Shown here piece by piece: positions 25,256 through 36,057 of a stretch of 64,000 bases of DNA. Origin of the DNA: Chamaecrista fasciculata (lineage: Eukaryota > Streptophyta > Magnoliopsida > Fabales > Fabaceae). A model generated the notes under the pieces. It saw only the letters and a list, made by a program, of their open reading frames with translations, did no database searches and was not told the DNA's origin. Where the stretch lies: contig QANZ01001328.1 of the NCBI GenBank assembly GCA_003254925.1, positions 159,685 to 223,684 on the forward strand. The letters are read 5' to 3'. A program made the position numbers and the translations under genes. Within the stretch, counting starts at the first letter, position 1. Every line of letters starts with the position of its first letter.

Positions 25256-26078
25256 ATAGTTTAGTTAACTTAAATTGTGATATTTTGTAAAGCTTCAAGA
25301 GGGGTTTTTTGGTACTCACTTATATAAAGCTTTATAATGGGTTTTTGGTACTCACTTATGTAAAGCTTCATATTGGTTTTTTGGATACATTGGTTTGGTT
25401 TGAATGTTAACATTGGTTGAACCAATTGGCTTTTGGGTACACACTTATGAATAGATTATGAGTTGCAAGTTTGAATTGATTGATTTGTTGTTATTTTGGT
25501 ATGGATTTGCTTTGAATAAATAGATTATTATGAGTTGCAGGTATCAATGAATGGATTTGCTGTTATTTTGGTATAGATTTAGTCCAATAATTTTAAAAAA
25601 GAGTGCACATTTAGTCCCATAACTACCCAAAGTGTTGCAAGTTTGGTCACATTACTTTGTATAATGTTGCAAATTTGGTCCCATAACCTTGTATCAGGTT
25701 GCACATTTGGTCCCAAAAGACTATGGTTTACTTTGGAACCTGCCATAACGAGTAAAGCTAATCAATGAAAGGTCAAAAATTGCTTCAAATACGAAAATTT
25801 TACTTTGGAACATGCCATCCTTTAAGCTTTTACCATATGATGGGCAGTGAACCTTTTCAGTTCCTGCTCTGGCCTAAAAGACTATGGTTTTTGCATTTAA
25901 CAAATCCCAGTCTTCCTCATGAATTCTTTTATCTCCTAATTAACTTTCCGGTAGTTTGTTTTTGCCTTCTTTTTCTGATCTACCCTTTTACATGTTGGTG
26001 TAACTAGAATTGTAATGTAGGCTGGTATTTCACTAATCTAACAAAATTGATAACGTTGTTTTAAATGCATGTTCACAG
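25256..26078 (+). other. MULE-1 interior, no gene seen
   Basis: Transposase 3' flank with repeated 'tgggtttttggtactcactt' phrases (25300-25380) and 'tttggtcccataac' units at 25585-25720. These resemble a remnant of the terminal repeat type. Confidence 0.5.
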
Positions 26079-26256
26079 ATATTGATGTCCCAGCTGACTC
26101 AATATCCAAAGTGAGGGAGAAAGGCAGAGAAGCTGGTCCCTATGGAGATCCGCCAAGTAACATTCTGCAAGATATTAAAACCAGTGGTGGGATATTTCTG
26201 CGCACAAACTGGCAGGTACAAGGATACTTACAAGAGCAGGCTGATACCATTGAAAA
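26079..26256 (+). pseudogene. Captured exon resembling APC5 inside MULE-1
   Basis: An open stretch runs from acceptor 'gttcacag' to donor 'gtaagc', encoding about 59 residues including IDVPADSISKV, REAGPYGDPPSNIL and GIFLRTNWQVQGYLQEQAD. From memory the last segment strongly resembles anaphase-promoting complex subunit 5, which has FLRTN-QIQG-L-EQADAIE at this place. Both splice sites survive, so the piece came from genomic DNA. No other APC5 exon is seen nearby. It lies between the two element genes. It could be spliced into a transposon transcript, but alone it encodes no domain. Confidence 0.6.
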
Positions 26257-26676
26257 GTAAGCATCTTGTAAGCATCCTGATATAGTCCTTAATTTGATTC
26301 TTGAACTTTTTTTTACAAATATTAATCAGTGCATTCTGCAAAGTCTCTAATCAGTGCATTCTGTATATTTTCATATATTTCCCAATATAAACTTCATTCA
26401 TGACAATATTGCATAAATAATCATAAACTTCATTCATTCAAAGATTTTCATCCTTACATAAACTTCATTCTTACATTAACATCACATACTCTACTACTTC
26501 AACATTTATCTAAACTTCTACAGATAATCTATTAAACTTAAACACATACTCTACTAAACACATAGGCTACAACTGCAGCAAGTCCTCAAAATAAACCTAC
26601 AGCCATTACATCTCACTTGTTACAAGCTTTCACCCACAAATAAACTACAACTCCAGCAAATGCAAACATCATTGCA

Positions 26677-27049
26677 TTACAAAAAAAAAAGTCCAGTATT
26701 CAATCTTCTTAGCCTCTTAATAATTCCATTTGAAGTTGCTAGCTTCAATCTAAGCCTTCCAACAACAACATGAAGAGAATCGTCATCGTCAAGCCAATCA
26801 AAAAAGTCACAGCGCCCTTCAACCTAAAAACAAGCCAAAAAATTCATGAATAATGATTAGGTTTTCAAACCACATTGCAAAATACAAAGGAACTGCTTAG
26901 GTTATCCTTACCTTATAGTATCTGCACCTCCAAAACCTTCTTCCCAGATTATCATCAGTCTTCGAAGTCAGAATAATTACTCTCTCGCCGCAGTAGCAAA
27001 AAGGACAAGTCCTAACAACAGATCCTACTGAACCTTGGGAATGCGCCAT
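26677..27049 (-). CDS. Small GRF-type zinc-finger protein of MULE-1 (mudrB position)
   Basis: Two exons on the minus strand: 27049-26912 (46 codons) and 26823-26677 (48 codons plus TAA), with clean GT-AG sites. The protein has CPFCYCGE, GRRFWRC and GRCDFFDW, the Cys/His-poor GRF zinc-finger pattern, followed by a Lys/Leu-rich helix. It reads from the right terminal repeat toward the transposase, as mudrB does in MuDR. A run of ten A (26681-26690) shifts the frame so that the protein stops after 94 residues. In the adjacent frame the sequence continues to a TGA at 26613-26615 and encodes a hydrophobic segment (MMFAFAGVVVYLW), as in many small plant GRF proteins. The function is unknown; it may be a transposition accessory factor or a passenger. 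Confidence 0.75.
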
Positions 27050-27282
27050 AAATTCGACTTACGGAGATGACTTCGAAGCTTGGTGAAGATGAGAGGAAAC
27101 CGCAGTTGTAGAAGACGAAGAAGATTAGAGGGAGAGAAGTTGGAGAGGATGAACAATATGAGCTGCGCAAACCCTACAATTTTTTTTGCGAAAACGCTAG
27201 AATGAGCCAAGTCTTTTTTATCGATTAACTTGGTCCTTTTTATATAGATTCAATTGATGATTTGTAGATATTGTGGAATAGT

Positions 27283-27525
27283 TATAGAGAAGTTATGAAA
27301 TGTTACATATTGATCCTAATTTAGTCCATCTCATTTGATTTTGCCACGTCAGAATCCCAGTCACACTGCCACGTCAGAATTAACGGCAAAATTTGGACGG
27401 AAGTGACCAGGGGACTAACTGTGAAACTTTTTGAGAAGTTATGGGACCAAATCTGCAACAAAAATAGTTATGGGACCAAATTGAAACCTTAGTCATAGTA
27501 ATGGGACCAAAAGTGCACTTAAGCC
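27283..27525 (-). repeat. Right terminal inverted repeat of MULE-1
   Basis: 243 bp, the reverse complement of 21207-21449 with only scattered mismatches. It should contain the promoter of the GRF gene. Confidence 0.93.
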
Positions 27526-27534
27526 TTTATATAA
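27526..27534. repeat. Right 9-bp target site duplication of MULE-1
   Basis: 'tttatataa', matching 21198-21206 exactly. Confidence 0.93.
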
Positions 27535-28972
27535 AGAGACTTAGATTGGATTTTTTTATATATCTTTGGTCTAATATAGAAGAGGTGGATCTATATCTTT
27601 ATATTCGTAGGTGTGTTGTTCAAGTTTTATTTTACTCTCCTATATAATTTGTCATATGAGTTCTTGGCTGAGTTTAAATCCTAAATGTGATGTATCTCCT
27701 TGATGTAGGGCCTTGTGCGATTTTCTGATGAATGAAGAGACAAAAAAAAAAGTTTATAGTGTGGATGACAAATAATGGAGGGTGCATAGTTAATCTAGTT
27801 ACCATGGAGGAAAGCTTATCTAGTTCACAATTCTTAATTGTAGAAATATTTATATAAATGAATATGCAAAATTAAAAAAAAAAGTGTAATTAAAACTCCC
27901 TNTCTTAATTGTAGAAATATTTACATAAATGAATATGCAAAATTAAAAAAAAGTGTAATTAAAACTCCCTCAATGATAAATTGAAGCTCTAGCCTATATG
28001 GATCCTCTTTCAAGCAAGGTAGATTAGTCGTTCATACTGTGGGAAATGGCTTGATCGAGCCTCGGACGACAAAAATCAATGTTTTTCAGCACCATGATAG
28101 GTGGTACAAGCCTTAAATAAATCTTGAAACATGAAACATGATAGGTAGCTCGTCCAGAAACATGCTTTAAAACTAAATAAGAGCATGCCCTAATATATAA
28201 AAGGCCACAACATAGTTTTTCCAAGGTATTTGTAGTAATAGCTCCACAAAGCACAACTTCTTAGGTTTTCTTTCAAACACATAAAAGATTGTCTTGAGCT
28301 TTTCCTTCACCAATGCCTACCTAGTCCTTAGGTCCTGTATGGTGCAAGTAAGTTGGTCAAAAATTACAGCAAGATTGCAAGCTTTAATTAATAGCTTATT
28401 GATTGAAATTGAATTGTATTTGTAATATGGTATGTATAACACTAGCTGAAATTGAATTGTATTTGTAAGATGATATGTACAACACCAATCAACTGAAATT
28501 TAAGATTTGACAAATACACTTCTCACTTAAGATACAATCTTGACTAAATTATCAGGTAATTGTATTGTAAGAGGCTATTGTAAAGTATGTAGATCTTGCA
28601 TCATACTCTTTCTTAAACACATATAATTGGATGCATTTGTGTCAATTATACAAGAGAAAGTGTGTTAGTAGTGTTAACTGTAAAATCACTTCCAAGTTGG
28701 CAAAGTTAGCACACTCAATTGTCTTGGTCAGCAACATCTTAGCCAATTCTTGTCCCAAGAAATTAGCCACAATTTCTGACAAATCTGTGGTATGTCCTTC
28801 CTGCAACATCTTCATTTATCAAATTATTTGCAAAAATATTTGTTGTCAGGTTAGAAACCTTCCTTCCACAATTATTTTTCTTTCCCTCTTTCAGCTCATA
28901 GTACCAATTAGGAAAGCCATGAATTTTAAAACAATTTGTCACTCTTACTTTCCTTCCTCCTATTATAACCTC
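27535..28972. other. Intergenic region with duplication at single N
   Basis: 27832-27901 and 27903 onward are near-identical copies (about 70 bp) around the N at 27902. On the minus strand near 28660-28820 an open stretch of about 57 residues contains LSEIVANFLGQELAKMLL; I do not recognise it. Nothing else is seen. Confidence 0.5.
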
Positions 28973-30034
28973 TTTTTTTTTTTGGTCTGAAACATAATTC
29001 GTTTAAAAGTAAGGCAAAGGCAAGCACAGTACAAACGGAAATAAAATAAAAATAGCCAACTCCTCCCTAGCATAAACAGTAACACTAGACATGATAACAA
29101 CTGACGAAAGTGGGGGGTTTGCAACCCATCCAAGAGGACCCATCCTCATTTCATACAAATTGACAAGACAAACAGCTGCCTAGTTAGCGGATCTAGGAAT
29201 CCAACTAAAGCTACAACCATCTAAAAAACTGGAAACATAAATAATGTCATCTAAAAAAGACAAACACTTTCAATCAGGATAGGCAACCCCAATGGTTGTT
29301 CTAAATAAAGACATAATCAGACTCAAAACAACAATAATAAATGATAAAATGAAACGACGCCATTGAAGAGAACCCAAAAACCAGATCAAACCATAACTAA
29401 ACCAGGAAGTCGTCGTGGAAGCCGGAAGCCGCCGTGAAATGCCTAGTCCAGATTCGCCTCCACATAACGCCGACGTGGGAGCCCTGATCCAAAACATCGC
29501 CGTCACAAAATCCTATAAACAGTGGGAGGGCCATTGTTGCTGTCTTAGCGGCGACCCAAGCTGAGCGGCTGCAGCTGAAAGTAGAGAGAGCGATGGAGAG
29601 AGACGTAGTGCTTTTTTGGTGCAAAACCTATAAAAGAGAGAGAGCCGTCGATGGGGAAAAGATAAGCAAAGGAAGATGAGATAGCATGAACAAAGACCTT
29701 AGAACTAGACGAAAGAGAAGGCAGAAGACGAAAGCTGAAGGCAAATTAGTAGACGAAAACCTGCACATCGTCGGAAATGACCGTAAAAAACAAGACAAAG
29801 CGGCGGATGGGGAAAAGAGGAGTGACGGCCATCGAGACTACAAAAAGGAAATCCACAAAACCAGACGAAAGAGAAGAGGCAGACGACATAGGCCTAAAAC
29901 AAATCGGTAACCTAAAACCTGCACACCGTTGGAGACCAGGCAAGGAGACACTCTCACCAGGGAGAGGTTTTTCTCTCACTATGGGAGAGAGTTAGGTTTT
30001 TCTCTCACGACGACGTTAAGGTTTTTCTCGCATC
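28973..30034 (-). mobile_element. Probable internally deleted LINE
   Basis: On the minus strand the element ends in poly(A) (T run 28973-28983). Just inside, 29100-29240 encodes a decayed RNase H C-terminus of LINE ORF2 (FSWIPRSAN, MRMGPLGWVANPP) with a stop. The upper end carries 'gagagaaaaacct' repeats and a GC-richer leader-like region. The 9-mer 'taacctctt' occurs at both edges (28966-28974 and 30035-30043) and could be the target duplication. The reverse transcriptase is missing. The RNase H end is convincing; the upper boundary is inference. Confidence 0.5.
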
Positions 30035-30138
30035 TAACCTCTTGTTTAACTAACTAACAAATTCAACAACAATGTTTTCAATTATCTCTCACTATGCTTT
30101 ATTTTTTTAGTTTATTTTTTAATATTATTTTGGTCAAG

Positions 30139-30723
30139 GGTCATTTTAGTCCTAAATGTATGCCCTAATATTCATTCTGGTCAATTATGTTTCAAAATGT
30201 TCAAATTGGTCCTAACTGTTGGCAAAATGTTTCATTTTGATCTTAAATATTGGTAAAATGTTTCTTTTTGGTCCCAAACTATAGAATTTGGTCATATTTA
30301 TCATGTCTCTTATTTCAAGTTCTAAAGGCTTGTTAAAAGGAACTCATAGCTCCGAATACGTCGCATTCGAATTTGAAATGAGAGAGATATGATCAACTTT
30401 GCTTCTTTAACCATAAAACCAGCAATATGTACTTTTAGGACCAATTTGACCTTGTTTGCTAATGGCCCCAACTGGATAAAAAAAGTACTTTTCGAGAATA
30501 ATATGTAGTTTTAAACACGTCACGTTTGAACTTGAAATAAGTCATATTCAATAGTTTGGGACCAAAATGAAACATTTTGCCAACATGTAGGACTAATTTG
30601 AACATTTTGAAACATAATGGACCAAAATGAAACATTTTGTCAACATTTAGGACTAATTTGAACATTTTGAAACATAATGGACCAAAATAAACATTAGGGC
30701 ATACATTTAGGACCAAAATGACC
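30139..30723. mobile_element. Dispersed repeat family A, copy with inverted ends
   Basis: The ends are inverted: left GGTCATTTTAGTCC, right (reversed) GGTCATTTTGGTCC, each followed by 'taaatgtatgccctaat'. The right arm contains a 60-bp tandem duplication ('aacattttgaaacataatgg'). No target duplication is clear. Confidence 0.65.
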
Positions 30724-33224
30724 TTATAACTTATTATTTTATATATCTTATACTTTTTAATATTTAATAATTTTCAGAAACAAAATATTTGAAAGTTCCT
30801 AAATTATATAATAATTAATTAATAGTATAATACTATAACATATATATAATATAATTGTTTTAAAATAAATTAAGAGTGTTTCTATATTCCATTTGAGATA
30901 CAAGTTAATATCAATAAGTTGATTGACTTATATTTGTAGGAGAAAAATACAATTTGTTTTTAATAGAATATACACACACACTAAATCTCATAATATATAG
31001 AATATATTGTTGAATTGTCTTGATGCTTTCAAAAGATGGGAGACATGGTCCCAAATATGTGTGATATGTTGTTACCATATGGTTGAGTTGCTGTATAGAT
31101 AGTGACACCCTAGTACAATTTCAAAGGTGGGTGGTCACCCAAGTAAGCTTAATTTGAAAGGTTATTAATTCATTTTAAATGATTGCCTTAAATTTATTCT
31201 TTTCATTTTGTGATTTTAAAGTCTTGTTTGTATACGAGTAGTGTACATCTATGTAGTCATGAAAAAAAAAGACTAATACAATTAAAAGTTTGAAGATTAA
31301 TTATAAGAATCAAAATAAAAAGTTGGCTCAAAATTAAATTCAATTAATAATAATCCCCTCGATATAATCAATTAAATACCTCCAAAGCAAAAGATTGAGT
31401 GTAGATATTTAGGTCAAGTTGCACCCACATTAATCCACTCTCAATTAGTCACAAATGATAAAATTCTTAATTAAAAGCAAAAGGGTTTTGAAGATATATA
31501 TGATTGGATGGTGCTAGAAGCACATTGGGTATTAATGAGAGTGAGTCACATGTTATGATAAAACTTTAACCATTTCTATAGTTGTAGGTACACACACACA
31601 CATCTCTTAGATTATATCAAGCTTCAATTCAATGGCTATAAGGTTTCCAAGTCATTCACTTTAATTTGTTGAAGATAAGGTAACGTCAAATGTTGTTCTT
31701 ATTATATGTTCAAGAAGAAATGTATGTGTTAATGTGTGGACATGCTTGTTTCTTTGTTTATTTTCATTTGAATTCATCAAACATGCATATTAACCTTTCA
31801 TTCTTTATCAATTTATGTGTGTTATATATCTTCATATCCCAAAATCCAGATTATAGCACAATAAGCTTATCTACAAAATCCAAAATAGATGGTTATTGGT
31901 TTAAAGAAAAAGAAAATGTTGTTTGAATATGAAAATGAGTTTTTATTATTTAAATTTTAAATAAATGTGAAAAGTTTTAAGATTTTAGCTAATATCGTGA
32001 TTAAAATATTCATAATTTCATATCTTAATTAACAAATTGTTGATTGAAGTAGTAACAATGTCTTTTCTCGTATTCATATCATGAGAAACATATTTGTTTA
32101 AGGCTAAAATATAGAAAAGGATTCTAAGCATATATATGAGTGTGGTATATTGGTTTTCTCACTTAATTAAGTGATTGGAGTTCAAATCTCATCTTTAAAC
32201 ATATAGAATATATTTTGTAGCCAATCGTGAACTCTTAAATAAAAGATGCTCGACAATGAATACATTGCTTCAATAGAAAATTTCTCTAAATTTTATTTAT
32301 TGTGGATTAATATCATGAACTTTGAAAGTGACAAAAATTTTACTAAATTTTTTATTTTGTGCAAAAGATTCTTTTGTTAAAATTTTTATTTGAAAAAAAA
32401 AATCAAATTTTAAAAAATTTCCATCAACTTTCAAAGTTTAAGAACTACACAAAATGACTAGAGTTGTAAGGAATTTTTTTTCAAAATTAAAATATTTTAT
32501 GGTCTATATTTACAGAACTTTTAAAAAAGCTAAAAACAAATTAATATGATAATTAATATTTTTTCTTTAAATTTAAAAATATAACCACAAAAGACCTACC
32601 CTTTTTATTAAAAAAAATATGTGGATTTATATTCAGTCAGATAGAATTAGATATTTTTAGAAATATCCAAATTAGAAAGGAAATATTTGGCTCTGACTCC
32701 CAAAAGGAAACTACACATTTCGTAATAAAACCTTCAACTTCTTGAGGGATAGAGCATGTCATATTATTTTAACTTTTTAAGATAAGGGAAAAAGAAAAAA
32801 AAAAGGACAAACACAAAATTATGTGACTAAATTAAATAACAGTTCTTTAAAACATACATAAGCTAATAATTTAATTATGGGTAGCATATCCAAACAACTT
32901 AATATCTTAAAAATATTTTATTCCACCTTAGATTAAAAAAATCTATATTTAATTCCAAAAAGGTTTTAATTGGTTGTTATTTAATTCCTAAAATGTATTT
33001 TTATTAAAGTAAATGTTAATACTATATAAGTAGTTAAGTAACAAATTCTAAAGTAGTGAATTTTATTTAACTTTTTCTTTTTCTGATTTCTTACATAATT
33101 TTTTTTTTACTGAAGATAACCAAATTCAAAATATTGTTAGATATTAAATATTAATAACCTAACAGAGTTTTGAAATTAGATTTATCACTTCAAAAGAAAA
33201 CTAGTCTGTTATATTAAATCTAGG
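30724..33224. other. AT-rich intergenic DNA, nothing recognised
   Basis: No open frame resembles a known protein on either strand, and no RNA gene is recognised. The composition is strongly AT-rich. Confidence 0.5.
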
Positions 33225-33770
33225 TGAAAGGATCATTTTGGTCCTAAATATATGTTCTAATATTCATTTTGGTCCTAAATATATGTTCTAATATTCATTT
33301 TGGTCTTTTATGTTCCAAAATGTTCAAATTGGTCCTAAGTGTTGGCAAAACATTTCATTTTGGTCCCAAACTATTATATATAGTCATATTTCTCTTGTTT
33401 TAAGTTCAAATATGATGAGTTCAGAATTACATATTGTTCTCAAAGATTACTTTCTCTATCCAGTTGGGGTCGTCAATAAGCTAGGTCAAATCAATCCTAA
33501 AAGTAATATGCTCGTTTCACAATCAAACAAATGAAATTGATTATATCTGTCTCATTTTAAGTTCGAATGCGACAAGTTCAGAGCTACAAGTTACTCTTAG
33601 CAAGTCCTTTGAACTTTAAATAAGAGATTAGAGAAATATATCTGAATTCAATAGTTTGAGACCAAAATGAAATATTTTGCCAACATTTAAGATCAATTTG
33701 AACATTTTAAAAAATAAATGACCAAAATGAACATTATAACATACATTTAAGACCAAAATAACCCATTAGC
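33225..33770. mobile_element. Dispersed repeat family A, copy
   Basis: The left end 'ggatcattttggtcctaaat' and the right end 'aagaccaaaataaccc' are inverted relatives of the 30139 copy. The first about 40 bp are duplicated in tandem ('atatatgttctaatattc'). Confidence 0.65.
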
Positions 33771-34210
33771 CTTAAATCTAACATACACGCTATTTCTAAC
33801 TATATTTGAACAAATTTCAAATCCATAACAGCGATTGATACAACCCTAAACACCTTAGTGCTATAATTTAATATTTTAATGGAAAAAAGACGAAGGGCGT
33901 AGATGGGAAGAATATTAGTGTGTTGGAAAAAAAGTGAGACCAACAACAACAAATATGTGATATAGTGGTAAGTGAGCTGCACCTTAGATTGAGAGATGTA
34001 ATGATAAGCGAGCTGCATCTTAAATTGAGGAACTTAGGTTTGAGGTCTGGAATCATTAACCAACATTATTTAGAGAGCTTTACTTGTTCACTCTTAGCCC
34101 AAATGAAATTAGTATTCGTCTAGATCGTTATACAGGTAGATAAAAAAACACATAGTTAAACCGAACAAAAAAAAGTGAGAAAAGGAGAAAAATGAGGGGG
34201 GAGTAAACTA
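33771..34210. other. AT-rich intergenic DNA, nothing recognised
   Basis: Contains a short direct repeat ('gtaagtgagctgcaccttagattgag' and a similar copy 50 bp later, 33967-34028). No gene seen. Confidence 0.5.
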
Positions 34211-34497
34211 CCAAATTGGTCCCTGGATTATTGGCTTGCTGACAGATTGGTCCCCGAATTTAGGAAATTGACAAATAGGTCCCCGAATTTTTCTAACGAG
34301 TCAAATAGGTCCTCGAATTTTTTTAACGTTAGTCAAATAGGTCCCCGAATAACATGCACAGAAGGACCTATTTGACAAATGTTAGAAAAATTCGGGGACC
34401 TATTTGACTCGTTAGAAAAATTCGGGGACCTATTTGTCAATTTCCTAAATTTGGGGACTAATCTGTCAGCGAGTCAATAATCCAGGGACCAATTTAG
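34211..34497. mobile_element. Long near-perfect foldback element
   Basis: The arms 34211-about 34350 and about 34360-34497 pair almost completely ('ccaaattggtccctggatt' against 'aatccagggaccaattta'). Inside them are repeated 'aataggtccccgaattttt' units. The predicted RNA would be a long hairpin. It is a foldback MITE by structure; no target duplication is evident. Confidence 0.75.
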
Positions 34498-34699
34498 GGG
34501 GCAGAATTGCAAAATGAGAAAAATTTGGGGAAGCGCCTAATCGGAAATCAATGATGATTGAACGTAATGTGACCAACGTAGGGAAACGGAATGCCACAGA
34601 TTAGTGCGAAACACACCAAAAAGGTTCAAATCATTGTTCTTTACGGACACATCTCTCTCTCTCTCTCTCTTACTTTCTCTCTCTTTCTTCTACTAGATA

Positions 34700-34800
34700 C
34701 ACGTGAACTCTCTGAAACTCCCTCACCCCATAAAAGGCATGCCACGTATGCCCTAAGAATCCAGACTATCCAATCACACTCTGCCACGTCACAAGATAAG
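34700..34800. promoter_or_regulatory. G-box/I-box cluster resembling a light-responsive promoter module
   Basis: CACGTG lies at 34700-34705, GCCACGTA at 34741-34748, a CCAAT at 34770 and GCCACGTCACAAGATAAG at 34783-34800, which places an ACGT core ten bases from a GATAAG I-box. This spacing recalls light-regulated promoters. It is preceded by CT-rich DNA. No gene follows closely; the next start codon is the CIA2-like gene 2.7 kb downstream. Confidence 0.35.
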
Positions 34801-35284
34801 AAGCCTTTTCCATAAACCCCCTTCAAAAAAAGTTTTCAACTTTCAAAGTATGGAGTATGTATGAGTATGGTTGGATTGGATGGAATTTGCTTAAGATTTT
34901 TCATTCCTCCATAATTACCTTTCTGCCCTTGGTTAAGGCTCGGAATTACGAGTATGCCATTATTTATTACCTTGTGCTGCTTTCTTTATCACGTGAATAA
35001 ATAATGAATAATGGTAGATAAATAAAAAAGGGACTTTCAACTATTATTGTACTATAAAAAAGAGCTTGAAATATCTACAAGATAAATTTTGTACCTAGCA
35101 TATGGCATTAATTTTTTTCCTCCATCTTTCACTTAAGTCAATTTATTAATAGAAAAACCGTGAGATATTTTTTCTAAAAAAGGCCGGCTCAGGGCGTCGA
35201 TTTAATCATAATTCTTTATAATTTATGTAATGGTAGGAATACCATTTATTTATTTATTTATTGGTAAGACGGAATACCATTTAT

Positions 35285-35999
35285 TTGGTCATGCTTCATA
35301 TCGCAAGACAAGATTAAGCAAAATTAAAGAAAAAGGCAGAAGGCCATTTTGGTAAAAGGAGAATGGAAAATAATTGTACAGTTTAAGAGATAGAGTGAGA
35401 AAGAGAGTGTGAAATCCCTTTTCTACTTAAAAAGGTTAAAACTTCATTTTGGCCCTTAATTTTTATTCCAAATTTCATTTTGATCTCTCATTTTTGTTTC
35501 TATTCTATTTTGGTCCTTAATGTTTTTTCAAAGTTCTATTTTGATTCTTAACTACTGAATATAGTTATATATCTATCTTATTTTAGGTACGAATACAATG
35601 AAATTAGAACTATGAATGACTCTTGATTAATACTTTTTCTCTATAGTCAGAGTCCTCGACAATATAATCAAGATCAAACTAGATCGAAAATTTGGTTCGA
35701 AAGTAAGTTGCTCATTTCATGAAATTAACTAATCTCTTTTTGTTTTAAGTTAGAATACGATGAAATTGGAACTACGAGTTAATCTTAACTAATTTTTTTC
35801 TTTATCCGGTTGGGGTTGTCGACAAACAATGTCAAATTATACTTCAAAAATTGATATTAAAGTTTCAACCAAACCTACTTTCCAAGTACTATTAGATACC
35901 AAAACAAAATTCAAAGTAAACATTAAGTACCCAAAATGAGATTTTGACCTAAAAAAAGGTGTAAACCGTGAAGGTAAGGAAAAGCTAAAATAAGAGGTT

Positions 36000-36057
<58 letters not shown>

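Larger units (their letters stand above)
21207..27525 (+). mobile_element. MULE-1: 6.3-kb Mutator-like element, near-autonomous structure
   Basis: The ends are inverted repeats beginning GGCTTAAGTGCACTTTTGG and continuing for 243 bp on each side with very few mismatches (21207-21449 and 27283-27525). A perfect 9-bp duplication flanks it. Inside, a mudrA-like transposase reads rightwards from the left repeat. A small GRF zinc-finger gene reads leftwards from the right repeat, and an APC5-like exon lies between them. The layout is that of maize MuDR. The high repeat identity and intact duplication suggest recent insertion. Both genes carry a frameshift, so this copy may be inactive unless those are assembly errors. 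A 433-base gap hides the start of the transposase. Confidence 0.95.

Noticed and set aside
29686..29995. Basic Arg/Lys-rich open frames on the plus strand
   Set aside because: They are antisense to the leader-like part of the probable LINE and have the composition of purine-rich DNA, with no known domain.
33960..34030. Possible tRNA-derived repeat ('gtggtaagtgagctgcacctta')
   Set aside because: It is a short direct repeat only; no B-box or tRNA fold.
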